Part shown: positions 6,554 through 13,906 of the stretch, piece by piece
Layout of the letters: each line of letters starts with the position of its first letter
Numbering within the stretch: position 1 is the stretch's first letter
Assembly: GCA_017940445.1 (NCBI GenBank)
Contig: JAGAYQ010000101.1
Location: 1-14,203 of the forward strand
Source: Pyramidobacter sp.
GTDB taxonomy: Bacteria; Synergistota; Synergistia; Synergistales; Dethiosulfovibrionaceae
Direction: 5' to 3'
DNA: 14,203 nt
Notes under the pieces: generated by a model
Databases searched by the model: none
Seen by the model: the letters and a program-made list of their open reading frames with translations, nothing else
What the model was told of the DNA's origin: nothing
Made by a program: the position numbers and the translations under genes

Positions 6554-7613
6554 GGCACGCGCCGTCCTCGAAGCGCTGGCCCGCCGGACCGGACCGGCAA
6601 CGCTGATGGAAGTGTGCGGCACACACACCGTGTCGATCTTCCGCAGCGGTCTGCGCTCGCTGCTTCCGGAAGGCATCAGGCTGCTTTCCGGCCCCGGCTG
6701 CCCCGTCTGCGTCACCGATCAGGCCGACATCGATCAGGCGATCGCCGCCGCGGCAGTCCCAAACGTGACGCTGTGCACCTACGGCGACATGATCCGCGTG
6801 CCCGGCCGCGGCGGCTCCCTGCGCGAGGCAATGGGACGCGGCGCCGACGTGAGGGTCGTCATGAGTCCCGTCGATATGATCCCGCTTGCCCAGAAACAGC
6901 CGGAGCGCGAGTTCGTCTTTTTCGCCGTCGGCTTTGAGACGACCACGCCGCAGACGGCACTGCTGCTCAAAGAGGCCGATCGCCTGGGCGTGAAGAACAT
7001 TTCCGTGCTCGTGCGGCACAAGCGCGTGATGCCGGCGCTCGATCTGCTGGCCAATGACGCCGAAACGGGCGTGAAAGGCTTTCTGCTGCCCGGACACGTC
7101 TCCACGATCATCGGCCTGCAACCGTACCGCCCGCTGGCGGAGAAGTACGGCATCGCCTGCGCTGTCGGCGGCTTTAAGGGCACGCAGATCCTGCTCGCCG
7201 TCGCCTCGCTGCTGTCGCAGATCGCTCAGGGGCAGCCGCGCGTTGTCAATGCCTACCCCGAAGGCGTCCGCGACGAGGGCAACCCCGATGCGCGCGCCCT
7301 GATCGACGAATGCTTCCGCCCCTGCGCCAGCGTCTGGCGCGGCCTTGGCCCCATTCCCGACTCGGGGCTGGAGCTGCGCCCCAGTTTTGCGCACCGAGAC
7401 GCCTGCGCCAGGCTGGGACTGAAAGCGTTCGAAAGCGTGCCCATCCCCGGCTGCCGCTGCGGCGACGTTCTGCGCGGAAGGATCACGCCGGCTGAGTGCC
7501 CGCTGTTTGCCCGCGCCTGCACGCCGCAGGAGCCTGTCGGCCCCTGCATGGTCTCATCAGAAGGAAGCTGCGGCGCCTGGTACCGCTACGGCCGCACAGG
7601 AGGAAAGCTATGA
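6531..7613 (+). CDS. hypD: Hydrogenase maturation factor HypD
   Basis: HypD is the [4Fe-4S] scaffold protein on which the Fe(CN)2CO unit is assembled, in complex with HypC and HypE. The 360-residue product has the expected motifs: M-E-V-C29-G-T-H-T; G-P-G-C57-P-V-C60-V-T; a T-Y-G-D-M-I-R-V-P-G segment; F-A-V-G-F-E-T-T-T-P; and the C-terminal Fe-S region G-C308-R-C-G-D-V-L-R-G ... C323-P-L-F ... C330-T-P ... G-P-C339-M-V-S-S-E-G-S-C347. The ATG at 6531 has AAAGGAG upstream, inside hypC. An upstream extension of the frame has no start site. The stop overlaps the hypE start (ATGA). Length and motifs indicate an intact protein. Confidence 0.96.
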   Translation: MLDSSPSKARAVLEALARRTGPATLMEVCGTHTVSIFRSGLRSLLPEGIRLLSGPGCPVCVTDQADIDQAIAAAAVPNVTLCTYGDMIRVPGRGGSLREAMGRGADVRVVMSPVDMIPLAQKQPEREFVFFAVGFETTTPQTALLLKEADRLGVKNISVLVRHKRVMPALDLLANDAETGVKGFLLPGHVSTIIGLQPYRPLAEKYGIACAVGGFKGTQILLAVASLLSQIAQGQPRVVNAYPEGVRDEGNPDARALIDECFRPCASVWRGLGPIPDSGLELRPSFAHRDACARLGLKAFESVPIPGCRCGDVLRGRITPAECPLFARACTPQEPVGPCMVSSEGSCGAWYRYGRTGGKL

Positions 7614-8605
7614 AAGAACTCATCTCGCTCGGCGAGGGCAGCGGCGGCCGTCTGACCGCCCAGCTCATCGCCGGCATCATCGAAAACTTCGGCGCTCAGA
7701 ACGGCCAGAAGGACGGCTGCGAAGACTGTACGTTCGTCGAAGGCAGTCTCGCCGTCACCACCGACAGTTTCACCGTATCGCCGCGTTTTTTCCCCGGCGG
7801 CGACATGGGGCATCTGTCCATCTGCGGCTCCACCAACGATCTCGCCGTGCGCGGCGTGCGTCCGCAGTGGCTGACGATGGGCATGATCATCGAAGAAGGC
7901 CTGCCGCGCGAAGAGCTGCACCGCCTCGTCAAATCCGCTGCCGCCACCTGCGCGCAGCTTGGCGTCACGCTCGCCGCCGGCGATACAAAAGTCGTCCCCA
8001 AAGGCGCTGCCGAAGGCGTGTTTTTCAGCGTCACCGCACTGGGCCATTCCGTCACTCCCCAGCCGCTGGGCATGGACCGTCTGAAAGACGGCGACGCCCT
8101 CATCCTCACCACCTCGCCCGGGCGGCACGGCACCGTCATCGCCGCACTGCGCTACGGCCTTGACCTCGGCGGACTGGAGAGCGACTGTGCGCCCCTGTGG
8201 CCGCTGCTGGAGCCGCTTCTGCCCCTGCCCGGCCTTCACTGCATGCGCGACTGCACGCGCGGCGGCCTCGGCACCGTGCTCTGCGAGTGGGCCGAATCCA
8301 CCGGTCTGGGCATGGAGATCGAGGAAGAAGCGCTCGTCCTGCATCCGTCGGTGACGGCCATCTGCGACATCCTCGGCTTCGATCCGCTCTATCTGGCCAG
8401 CGAGGGATGCGCGCTCATCGCCTGCGCTCCCGAAGATGCCGACACCGTCCTTTCGCGCCTGCGCGCTCATCCCCTCGGCCGCGAGGCGGCCCTGATCGGT
8501 CATGTCACCGCCGAACACGGCGGGATCGTCGGCATGAAAACATCGCTCGGCGGCACCCGCATCGTCGACATGCCCATCGGCGAGATCCTGCCCCGAATCT
8601 GCTGA
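7610..8605 (+). CDS. hypE: Hydrogenase maturation factor HypE
   Basis: HypE dehydrates a carbamoyl group on its C-terminal cysteine, using ATP, to a thiocyanate that becomes the CN ligand of the hydrogenase iron. The 331-residue protein is a PurM/SelD-like ATPase: G-E-G-S-G-G-R near the start, T-D-S-F at 51-54, and G-D-M-G-H-L-S-I-C-G-S-T-N-D-L-A-V-R-G around 64-82. It ends in the required P-R-I-C331. The start ATG overlaps the hypD stop; AGGAGG lies just upstream. HypF, which supplies the carbamoyl group, and HypA/HypB for nickel are not in this window and must lie elsewhere if the pathway is complete. Confidence 0.96.
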   Translation: MKELISLGEGSGGRLTAQLIAGIIENFGAQNGQKDGCEDCTFVEGSLAVTTDSFTVSPRFFPGGDMGHLSICGSTNDLAVRGVRPQWLTMGMIIEEGLPREELHRLVKSAAATCAQLGVTLAAGDTKVVPKGAAEGVFFSVTALGHSVTPQPLGMDRLKDGDALILTTSPGRHGTVIAALRYGLDLGGLESDCAPLWPLLEPLLPLPGLHCMRDCTRGGLGTVLCEWAESTGLGMEIEEEALVLHPSVTAICDILGFDPLYLASEGCALIACAPEDADTVLSRLRAHPLGREAALIGHVTAEHGGIVGMKTSLGGTRIVDMPIGEILPRIC

Positions 8606-8608
8606 TAC

Positions 8609-8647
8609 AAACAGCGCCCGGTCTCATTGCGAGACCGGGCGCTGTTT
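8609..8647. terminator. Bidirectional terminator between hypE and the kinase-like gene
   Basis: A perfect 17-bp inverted repeat (8609-8625 with 8631-8647, core CAGCGCCCGGTCTC, loop ATTGC) ends in T runs on both strands. It starts 4 bp after the hypE stop and lies immediately before the stop of the convergent gene. Confidence 0.92.
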
Positions 8648-8648
8648 T

Positions 8649-9479
8649 CTATTCTGCTGACCGTTTCGCTTCGCGGAAGCGGTCGAGGCGCAGGGTGTTC
8701 ATGATGAAGTCGATCGAGCCCTGGATGCCGTAGTTAGCGCTGTTGAAGCAGAGGTCGTAGTTCTCGGCCGCGCCCCACTTGCGTCCCGTATAAAACCGAT
8801 AATACGCCGCGTGCACACGGTCGACGCGGCGGATCATCGCCCGCGCTTTTTTCTCGTCGATGTGGTTGACGGCCATGACGCGCCGTATGCGCAGATCTTC
8901 CGGCGCGGTGATGAAGATGCTGATGTGCGGCACGCGCGCGTTGGCGAGCACTACATCAGCGCAGCGGCCCATGACGACGAAATCCTGACGCTTCGCCATG
9001 TCGCAGATCAGCCCGCTCTGGCTGAAAAACACCGCGTCGCGCGCGGGCAGTCCGTGATAGCGGCTGATCTGACGCAGCTTTTCGCGCAGCGTCGTGCGCT
9101 GCCGGACGCGCTCAAAGATGCTGCCCGCCTGCTTCGCACTGCCGCCGAACAGGTCGGCCACACCGTCCTGCTCCGCTTCCAGGCGCCGGATGACAGCGGC
9201 GAAGATCTCCGCGTCGTAATAGTCCACCTTCAGCCGATCCGCAAGCATGAAGCCGATGTCGCTCGCTCCCGCGCCGCACGAGCGGCTGATGCAGATGATC
9301 AGCTTCTGCCCCGGCTGAAAGCGGTTTTCCAGATGCAGCTCATTGAGCCGCGCGTTTTTCTCGTCGAGGATGTCCGTGCTCGCCAGTCCGGACGGCAGCT
9401 GCGACAGCTCGTGCAGGACAGCATTGTATTCCGTGAGCAGACGGAAGTGATCGTCACCGTCGGGCAGCGTTCGGGCCAT
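8649..9479 (-). CDS. Cytidylate kinase-like protein (main part of an apparently split gene)
   Basis: The 276-residue frame contains a cytidylate kinase-like P-loop domain (PF13189 type) from about residue 58. It has L-I-I-C-I-S-R-S-C-G-A-G-A-S-D-I-G in place of the usual ISR(E/Q)xGSGG nucleotide-binding loop, Y-Y-D-A-E-I-F at 87-93, V-V-M-G-R-C-A-D at 168-175, and D-R-V-H-A-A-Y-Y-R-F-Y near 220-230. The first ~57 residues are helical and not part of that domain. The ATG at 9479 has no ribosome site. One nucleotide less in the G5 run at 9507-9511 would join it in frame to the 78-codon ORF upstream, which has an excellent start. The true product is then probably about 345 residues. The substrate is uncertain; many such proteins are not proven CMP kinases. 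Confidence 0.72.
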   Translation of the reverse strand: MARTLPDGDDHFRLLTEYNAVLHELSQLPSGLASTDILDEKNARLNELHLENRFQPGQKLIICISRSCGAGASDIGFMLADRLKVDYYDAEIFAAVIRRLEAEQDGVADLFGGSAKQAGSIFERVRQRTTLREKLRQISRYHGLPARDAVFFSQSGLICDMAKRQDFVVMGRCADVVLANARVPHISIFITAPEDLRIRRVMAVNHIDEKKARAMIRRVDRVHAAYYRFYTGRKWGAAENYDLCFNSANYGIQGSIDFIMNTLRLDRFREAKRSAE

Positions 9480-9690
9480 GTTGCCGATCAGCGCCAGCGA
9501 GTTGCGCCCCCGACTCGCCTTTCACGTCGCGCATCAAAGACGCCAGCTCGGCCACGCAGCGGTCGCGGTCGGCTCCAAACACGCGGCCCAGCGACGACCC
9601 CAGCGTCTCGTAGACGTCAACGTCAAGGTCATAAATGCGCGCAGCAAGGTCAAGGAAATACTGCTTATCGTACTTTTTCTGTTCGCTCAT
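9454..9690 (-). CDS. Short ORF, probable N-terminal part of the kinase-like protein
   Basis: The frame encodes 78 residues (M-S-E-Q-K-K-Y-D-K-Q-Y-F-L-D-L-A start), acidic and helical for the first ~55. The last ~25 (from G-A-Q-L-A-G) lose that character and end in the kinase gene. The ATG (9688-9690) has TAGGAGG 9 nt upstream; the TAG of this site is the stop codon of the ion-transporter gene, so the two are tightly coupled. Shifting frame at the C5 run (G5 on the coding strand, 9507-9511) yields E-S-G-R-N-S-L-A-L-I-G-N-M-A-R-T-L, a smooth helical continuation into the kinase frame. It is either a sequencing or assembly slip, a real frameshift mutation, or, less likely, a separate small protein overlapping by 26 bp. 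I do not recognise the N-terminal domain. Confidence 0.6.
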   Translation of the reverse strand: MSEQKKYDKQYFLDLAARIYDLDVDVYETLGSSLGRVFGADRDRCVAELASLMRDVKGESGAQLAGADRQHGPNAARR

Positions 9691-9702
9691 CGTGCGCGCC
9701 TC

Positions 9703-11049
9703 CTACCTGAAAAACACCAGCATGTCCAGCAGAAACACCGGCACAAGGCAGCCGAGCGACCATTTCATGTAGCCGAAAAACGACGGCATCGAGACGCCGT
9801 TCTCCTCCGAGATCGACTTGACCATGAAGTTCGGCGCGTTGCCAATGTACGTATTCGCCCCCATAAACACCGCTCCAGCCGACACAGCCTCAAGCAGCCT
9901 CACCGGCACCAGGCCGAGCGACGTGCTCACGCCGGCCGGCTCTCCCAGCGCCCCTGCCGCCGTGAGGAACACCAGATACGTCGGCGTGTTGTCCAGAAAG
10001 CTGGAAAGCGCCCCCGTCGCCCAGAACATCTCCCACGGCTTTGTGAGCGCCATCTTGCCGCCGTACTCGCGCAGCAGCATCAGCGCCGGCTGCATCGTGA
10101 TGAAAATGCCGATGAACAGCACCGCCACTTCCCTGATCGACGCCCAGGTAAAGTGATTCTTGCGCCGGTTCTCGGGATTGGTCGTGGCAAACGACAGCCA
10201 CGCCGCAGCAAGGATCATCGCAATCTCGATCAGCGCCGGATACGTCAGCTTCACATTCTCCATCACGCGGATCCCGGCCGCCGCCCCCGTTTCGTCCTGA
10301 AACGCGGACAGGTTCGGCAGCACGCCGCTGGCGATCACCGCAGACACGATCATGACGATAAAGATCAGATTGTGAGCACCGCCGACTTTCAGCTCCGTGC
10401 CCGGAGCGCTGATGTCCGGCCGGCGACCGCGCATCACGTCGCGGCGGTAATAATGCAGATCAATAGGATAAAACACCGCACTCAGCACGATCATGTTCAG
10501 CAGCATCGGCGCAAACAGGTGCAGACTCCAGAAAAAAGGCACCCCGCGCATAAAGCCCATCAGCAGCGGAGGATCGCCCAGCGGCGTCAGACAGCCGCCC
10601 AGATTCGACACCAAGAAGATGAAGAAAATCATAATGTGCCCCTTGTGCCGCCGCCACGAGTTCATCTTGATCACCGGACGGATCATCAGCATGCTCGATC
10701 CCGTCGTGCCAATCACGCTCGACAGCAGCGTCCCCATCGTCAGCAGGACGATATTCACGCGCGGCGAACCGGCCAGATCCCCCTCAAACGTGATGTTGCC
10801 GGCCACACAGTACAGACCGAACAGCAGCACGATAAACGACACATAATCGTTCAGCAGCGTTTCCGCCGCCAGCTCAGCCGTCTGCTTCGCGCCCAGCACC
10901 GGCACGCACAGCGCAAGCGCCGCGCATGCCCAGGCGATCACCGCTTTCGGCTCGTTCTTCTCCCACCACTCCGAAAAAAGCACCGGTCCCAGCGCCACGC
11001 AGGCGAGCAGACCGGCGAATGGAATACAAAGCCACACAGGAACATTCAT
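9703..11049 (-). CDS. Ion transporter of the NhaD/CitMHS type (putative Na+:H+ antiporter)
   Basis: The 448-residue product is a polytopic membrane protein with about 11-12 hydrophobic segments, the size of ion-transporter superfamily members. Two signature stretches are visible: S-N-L-G-G-C-L-T-P-L-G-D-P-P-L-L near residue 150-165, and S-S-F-L-D-N-T-P-T-Y-L-V-F near 350, which match the 'N..GG.LTP.GDP' and 'LDN.P' motifs of NhaD-like antiporters and citrate/arsenite permeases. The related CitMHS_2 group is usually annotated as sodium:proton antiporter. The transported ion cannot be settled by eye. The ATG at 11047-11049 has only a weak purine site. It has its own promoter and leader hairpin upstream. 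Its stop codon is embedded in the ribosome site of the next ORF, so both form one operon. Confidence 0.83.
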   Translation of the reverse strand: MNVPVWLCIPFAGLLACVALGPVLFSEWWEKNEPKAVIAWACAALALCVPVLGAKQTAELAAETLLNDYVSFIVLLFGLYCVAGNITFEGDLAGSPRVNIVLLTMGTLLSSVIGTTGSSMLMIRPVIKMNSWRRHKGHIMIFFIFLVSNLGGCLTPLGDPPLLMGFMRGVPFFWSLHLFAPMLLNMIVLSAVFYPIDLHYYRRDVMRGRRPDISAPGTELKVGGAHNLIFIVMIVSAVIASGVLPNLSAFQDETGAAAGIRVMENVKLTYPALIEIAMILAAAWLSFATTNPENRRKNHFTWASIREVAVLFIGIFITMQPALMLLREYGGKMALTKPWEMFWATGALSSFLDNTPTYLVFLTAAGALGEPAGVSTSLGLVPVRLLEAVSAGAVFMGANTYIGNAPNFMVKSISEENGVSMPSFFGYMKWSLGCLVPVFLLDMLVFFR

Positions 11050-11080
11050 ACTTCAAACACCGCTTTCCAAAAATCACAGA

Positions 11081-11096
11081 GGCGGCCGCAGCCGCC
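11081..11096 (-). promoter_or_regulatory. GC-rich hairpin in the transporter leader
   Basis: GGCGGC-TGCG-GCCGCC (minus strand) is a perfect 6-bp stem in the 5' leader, about 12-15 nt after the predicted transcription start and 32 nt before the ATG. On the plus strand it is followed by CCTTTTG, a weak terminator at best. It may stabilise the mRNA end or influence translation. Confidence 0.4.
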
Positions 11097-11113
11097 CCTT
11101 TTGTACCCGCGAT

Positions 11114-11142
11114 ATTCTAGCCGTCAGCACCGCCGTTGTCAA
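11114..11142 (-). promoter_or_regulatory. Promoter of the transporter-kinase operon
   Basis: A near-consensus promoter on the minus strand: TTGACA (11137-11142), 17-bp spacer, TAGAAT (11114-11119), 65 bp before the transporter start. Confidence 0.82.
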
Positions 11143-11149
11143 ACAAACG

Positions 11150-11420
11150 TATACAAAAAAATCGCCGCTCAGCGCTCAAGATACCGACAACTGCACAGTA
11201 AAGATGCCGCTTGTTCATGGACGACTGTGATAAGCCCCTCGAAAAATATTCCTTCTCACTATCATACCTTTTGCTTTCAAAGCATGCTTTCTATTTCTCT
11301 TCAATATAGCCATTCAGCCTTCTTAAGGCAGTCAACTTATTGGATGTTCGCTTCTTCTTTATATGTATGTTTCCCAACTGAAAAGATATTTAAGTTATCC
11401 CCCAAGAGCACCATGTTTTG
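11150..11420. other. AT-rich stretch without a clear gene
   Basis: From about 11230 the composition drops well below the GC level of the surrounding genes. The frames across it are short or interrupted. A minus-strand frame near 11230-11400 is lysine- and arginine-rich with a stop in the middle and could be the decayed remains of a gene, but it matches nothing I recognise. Confidence 0.4.
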
Positions 11421-11447
11421 CTAAATCACGATTTACTAAATCACGAT
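11421..11447. repeat. Tandem 12-bp direct repeat, candidate operator
   Basis: CTAAATCACGAT occurs twice (11421-11432 and 11436-11447) with a 15-bp period, ending 28 bp before the -35 of the MocR-type gene. MocR-family regulators commonly bind direct repeats near their own or a divergent promoter, so this is a plausible binding site for the adjacent regulator. Binding is inferred. Confidence 0.55.
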
Positions 11448-11475
11448 ATAGTTTTATTTTCGCTATTTATCATCC

Positions 11476-11504
11476 TGGACTCGCGCGCCGTATTCTTTTA
11501 TAAT
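11476..11504 (+). promoter_or_regulatory. Promoter of the MocR-type regulator
   Basis: TGGACT (11476-11481), 17-bp spacer and a perfect TATAAT (11499-11504). Transcription would start about 11511, leaving a leader of only ~14 nt that is almost entirely ribosome site. Confidence 0.7.
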
Positions 11505-11524
11505 TGTCTGGCGAGGTGAGGATG

Positions 11525-12904
11525 ATGCAGGCTGTTGGGCAAAATGGCGCAGCGCTTTCGTGGCGGCCGGAATTTGACCGCTCGAAACGGTCGCTGTATC
11601 TGGAGCTGGCGGCGTGTCTTGAGCGCGATATTGCCGCGGGCGTCCTGCGTCCGGGCGCGAAGCTGCCTCCGCAGCGCGAGCTGGCCGATACGCTGGGCGT
11701 GAACGTGAGCACGGTGTCGAAAGCGTTCAAGCTGTGCGAGCTGAAAGGACTGCTGTCGGCCACAGTGGGCAGCGGCACGTTCGTAGCGTACAGTGCGCTC
11801 ACGGGGCGTGAGCTGCTGCAACGGCCCCGGGGGAAGCGCGTCATCGACATGGCTCAGGCTCTGCCGGATGACTCGGCAAATCATGTGCTGGCACAGATGG
11901 CTTCGGAGCTGTTTAAAAGCGGCGAGGCCGACGCGCTGTTCAGCTTTCACGCCCAGGGCGAGGACGAGTGGCAGAAGGACGCGGCGGTGAAGCTGATGGA
12001 ACTGTGCGGTCATGCCACGCACCGCGACCGCATCCTGTTCGCCAACGGCGGCCAGAACGCGCTGTCAGCGATCCTCGCATCGCTGTTTCCGCGCGGGGGC
12101 AAGCTGGCCGTGGACGATCACACGTATCCCGGCGTCAGGTCGGCGGCGGCAATGTTCGGCGTCAAGCTCGTCCCGGTGCGGACAGGGGCGCAGGGCATGG
12201 ACCCTGCTGACCTGGCACGCGTCTGCCGCACGGAAAAGATCACCGGCGCGTATCTGATCTCCGCCTGCCACAATCCCACCACGGCGACGATGCCCGAAGA
12301 GAACCGCCGCGAGATCGCCCGCGTGCTGCGCGAAGCCGACGCGCTGCTGATCGAGGACGGAACGTATCAGCTGATGCACGGCGGCGCGCGCGCCGTGGCT
12401 GATTTTGCGCCCGAGCGCAGCCTGTACATCGCCACGCTGTCAAAGGTGATCGCCCCGGGAATGCGCGCGGCCTGCCTGTCGTCTCCTGAGTCGTGCAAGG
12501 CCCGCGTATCCGACGCGCTGTACAGTTTAAACGTCGGCGTGGTGCCGCTGATGGCGGAGCTTGGCGCGCGCGTCATCGCCTCAGGCCAGTTCGAAGGGAT
12601 CACGGCCGCTCACAGGGCGGAGACGGCTCGCCGCAGTGCCGTCGTGCGCGGATTTCTGCCGGATTCCGTCTGCGCAGGCGGCGACGCCGACATCTACCGC
12701 TGGCTCTCGCTGCCAGAAAAGTACACGAGCGCGCAGTTTGAGCGGCTGGCGCTGGAACGCGGCGTGGGCGTCCTCGCAGCCGAGCGCTTCACCGCCGGAA
12801 AGACGCCGCCGGCGCGAGCAGCACGGGTTGCTTTCTGCACGCCAAAGTCAGACGAAGAGCTGATCCGCGGTCTGTGCATCCTGTCCCGTCTGCTGAAGGA
12901 ATGA
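11525..12904 (+). CDS. MocR-type PLP-dependent transcriptional regulator
   Basis: The 459-residue protein joins a GntR-type winged helix-turn-helix (about 24-87: L-P-P-Q-R-E-L-A-D-T-L-G-V-N-V-S-T-V-S-K-A-F, then G-S-G-T-F-V) to a fold-type I aminotransferase domain (about 105-459). Domain landmarks are N-G-G-Q-N-A-L at 174-180, H-N-P-T-T at 249-253, the cofactor aspartate in I-E-D278-G-T-Y, and the PLP lysine in T-L-S-K307-V-I-A-P-G-M-R. MocR proteins sense PLP or amino-acid-derived ligands and regulate cofactor, amine or amino-acid genes. The second of two adjacent ATGs is chosen for spacing from GAGGTGAG; the first, 3 bp upstream, is possible. It is divergent from the ion-transporter operon and followed by a terminator, so it is monocistronic. 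The regulated pathway is unknown. Confidence 0.92.
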   Translation: MQAVGQNGAALSWRPEFDRSKRSLYLELAACLERDIAAGVLRPGAKLPPQRELADTLGVNVSTVSKAFKLCELKGLLSATVGSGTFVAYSALTGRELLQRPRGKRVIDMAQALPDDSANHVLAQMASELFKSGEADALFSFHAQGEDEWQKDAAVKLMELCGHATHRDRILFANGGQNALSAILASLFPRGGKLAVDDHTYPGVRSAAAMFGVKLVPVRTGAQGMDPADLARVCRTEKITGAYLISACHNPTTATMPEENRREIARVLREADALLIEDGTYQLMHGGARAVADFAPERSLYIATLSKVIAPGMRAACLSSPESCKARVSDALYSLNVGVVPLMAELGARVIASGQFEGITAAHRAETARRSAVVRGFLPDSVCAGGDADIYRWLSLPEKYTSAQFERLALERGVGVLAAERFTAGKTPPARAARVAFCTPKSDEELIRGLCILSRLLKE

Positions 12905-12928
12905 ACGCGCCCGCACAAAAACATTGTT

Positions 12929-12965
12929 CGCCACACAATATTTCTATTGCGTGGCGATTTTTTTT
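12929..12965 (+). terminator. Terminator of the MocR-type gene
   Basis: CGCCACACAAT pairs with ATTGCGTGGCG (12929-12939 with 12946-12956, one A/C mismatch) around a 6-nt loop and is followed by T8. It begins 24 bp after the stop codon. Confidence 0.87.
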
Positions 12966-12975
12966 GGCTTATAAT
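12947..12975 (+). promoter_or_regulatory. Promoter of the substrate-binding protein gene
   Basis: TTGCGT (12947-12952), 17-bp spacer and perfect TATAAT (12970-12975). The -35 lies in the 3' arm of the preceding terminator and the spacer covers its T-run. The leader is about 104 nt. Confidence 0.6.
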
Positions 12976-13085
12976 GCGCGACAGGAAAAAATTCTCATAA
13001 AAAATGAGCGCGAATTATTTTCGTTTTTGTTCCCCAGAGAACGAAGTTTTTCAGCGCGTATGCTTTTTTGATGGAGGTCGTATCG

Positions 13086-13829
13086 ATGAAAAAATTCGCT
13101 TTTACGCTTGCGGCCCTGCTTCTCGTTTCGCAGGGCGCGTTCGCGGCGCTGCGCGTTGCCACAGCGAGCACATATCCGCCGTATGAGTTCATCAACGAAA
13201 AGGGGCAGCTCGACGGTTTTGACAAGGATCTGATGGAAGCCATCGGCGCACGTCTGGGCGAGAAAATCGAATGGCTCGACACGGGCCATTATGACATGGT
13301 CATCCCCTCGCTGGTCACCAACCGCGCCGACGTGATCGCTGCCGGCATGAGCGCCACGCCCATCCGCGCCCGGCGCGTGCTGTTCACCGAGCCGTACGTG
13401 CCGACGATGGCCGCCTTCGTCACCGCGCCGTCGCACACGGTGAACAAACTGGAGGATCTGCGCGGCCTGCGCGGCGCCGTGCCCGTGGGAACCACTCAGG
13501 ACGTGTTCCTCACCCCCAAGGCAGAGGCCGGCGGCTTTTCGATCAAGACGTTCGCCAAGATCGAGGAATGCGTATGGGACATCGTCACCGGCCGCACCGA
13601 CTTCACGCTGATGGACGTGCCCGTCGCCGAAAAGATCATGGAACTGCCCGCCTTTAAGGGCAAGATCACGCGCGGCGAATCGTTCCGCCTCACGGGAGCA
13701 GGCAAAGCGCTGGCCGTCCGCCTTGACGACACGGCACTGAAAGCCCGGCTTGACGGAGCGCTCAACGCGATGGAAGCCGACGGCTCGCTCGACGCTCTTA
13801 GAGCAAAATGGGGACTGGGCCGCAAATAA
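13086..13829 (+). CDS. Amino-acid-type ABC transporter substrate-binding protein
   Basis: A 247-residue periplasmic solute-binding protein of family 3 (PF00497), which captures amino acids for ABC import. The start has GGAGGTCG before ATG 13086-13088. A clear Sec signal peptide (M-K-K-F-A-F-T-L-A-A-L-L-L-V-S...) ends at A-F-A20|A, with no lipobox cysteine, so the protein should be free in the periplasm, which fits a cell with an outer membrane. Domain features are Y-P-P-Y-E-F at 30-35, G-F-D-K-D-L-M at 44-50, A-G-M-S-A-T-P-I-R94 (the ligand-carboxylate arginine of the family), T-E-P-Y at 101-104, and D177. No permease or ATPase gene is adjacent, and a terminator follows, so it is an orphan binding protein. 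The exact ligand is not readable. Confidence 0.9.
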   Translation: MKKFAFTLAALLLVSQGAFAALRVATASTYPPYEFINEKGQLDGFDKDLMEAIGARLGEKIEWLDTGHYDMVIPSLVTNRADVIAAGMSATPIRARRVLFTEPYVPTMAAFVTAPSHTVNKLEDLRGLRGAVPVGTTQDVFLTPKAEAGGFSIKTFAKIEECVWDIVTGRTDFTLMDVPVAEKIMELPAFKGKITRGESFRLTGAGKALAVRLDDTALKARLDGALNAMEADGSLDALRAKWGLGRK

Positions 13830-13850
13830 CTTCGATCAAACTATAAATGA

Positions 13851-13902
13851 AAACACAGGGGCTGATCCGATTTCGCCAATCGAGTCAGCCCCTGTGTTTT
13901 TT
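13851..13902. terminator. Bidirectional terminator at convergent genes
   Basis: A perfect 15-bp stem, AAACACAGGGGCTGA (13851-13865) with its complement at 13885-13899, encloses an inner CGATT/AATCG stem and ends in T6. It ends 4 bp before the stop of the converging minus-strand gene. Confidence 0.9.
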
Positions 13903-13906
13903 AAGT

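Noticed and set aside
9478..11424. 648-codon open frame on the plus strand
   Set aside because: It lies antisense to the ion-transporter and kinase-like genes, is rich in Arg/His/Gln as expected of an antisense frame in GC-rich DNA, and has no ribosome site.
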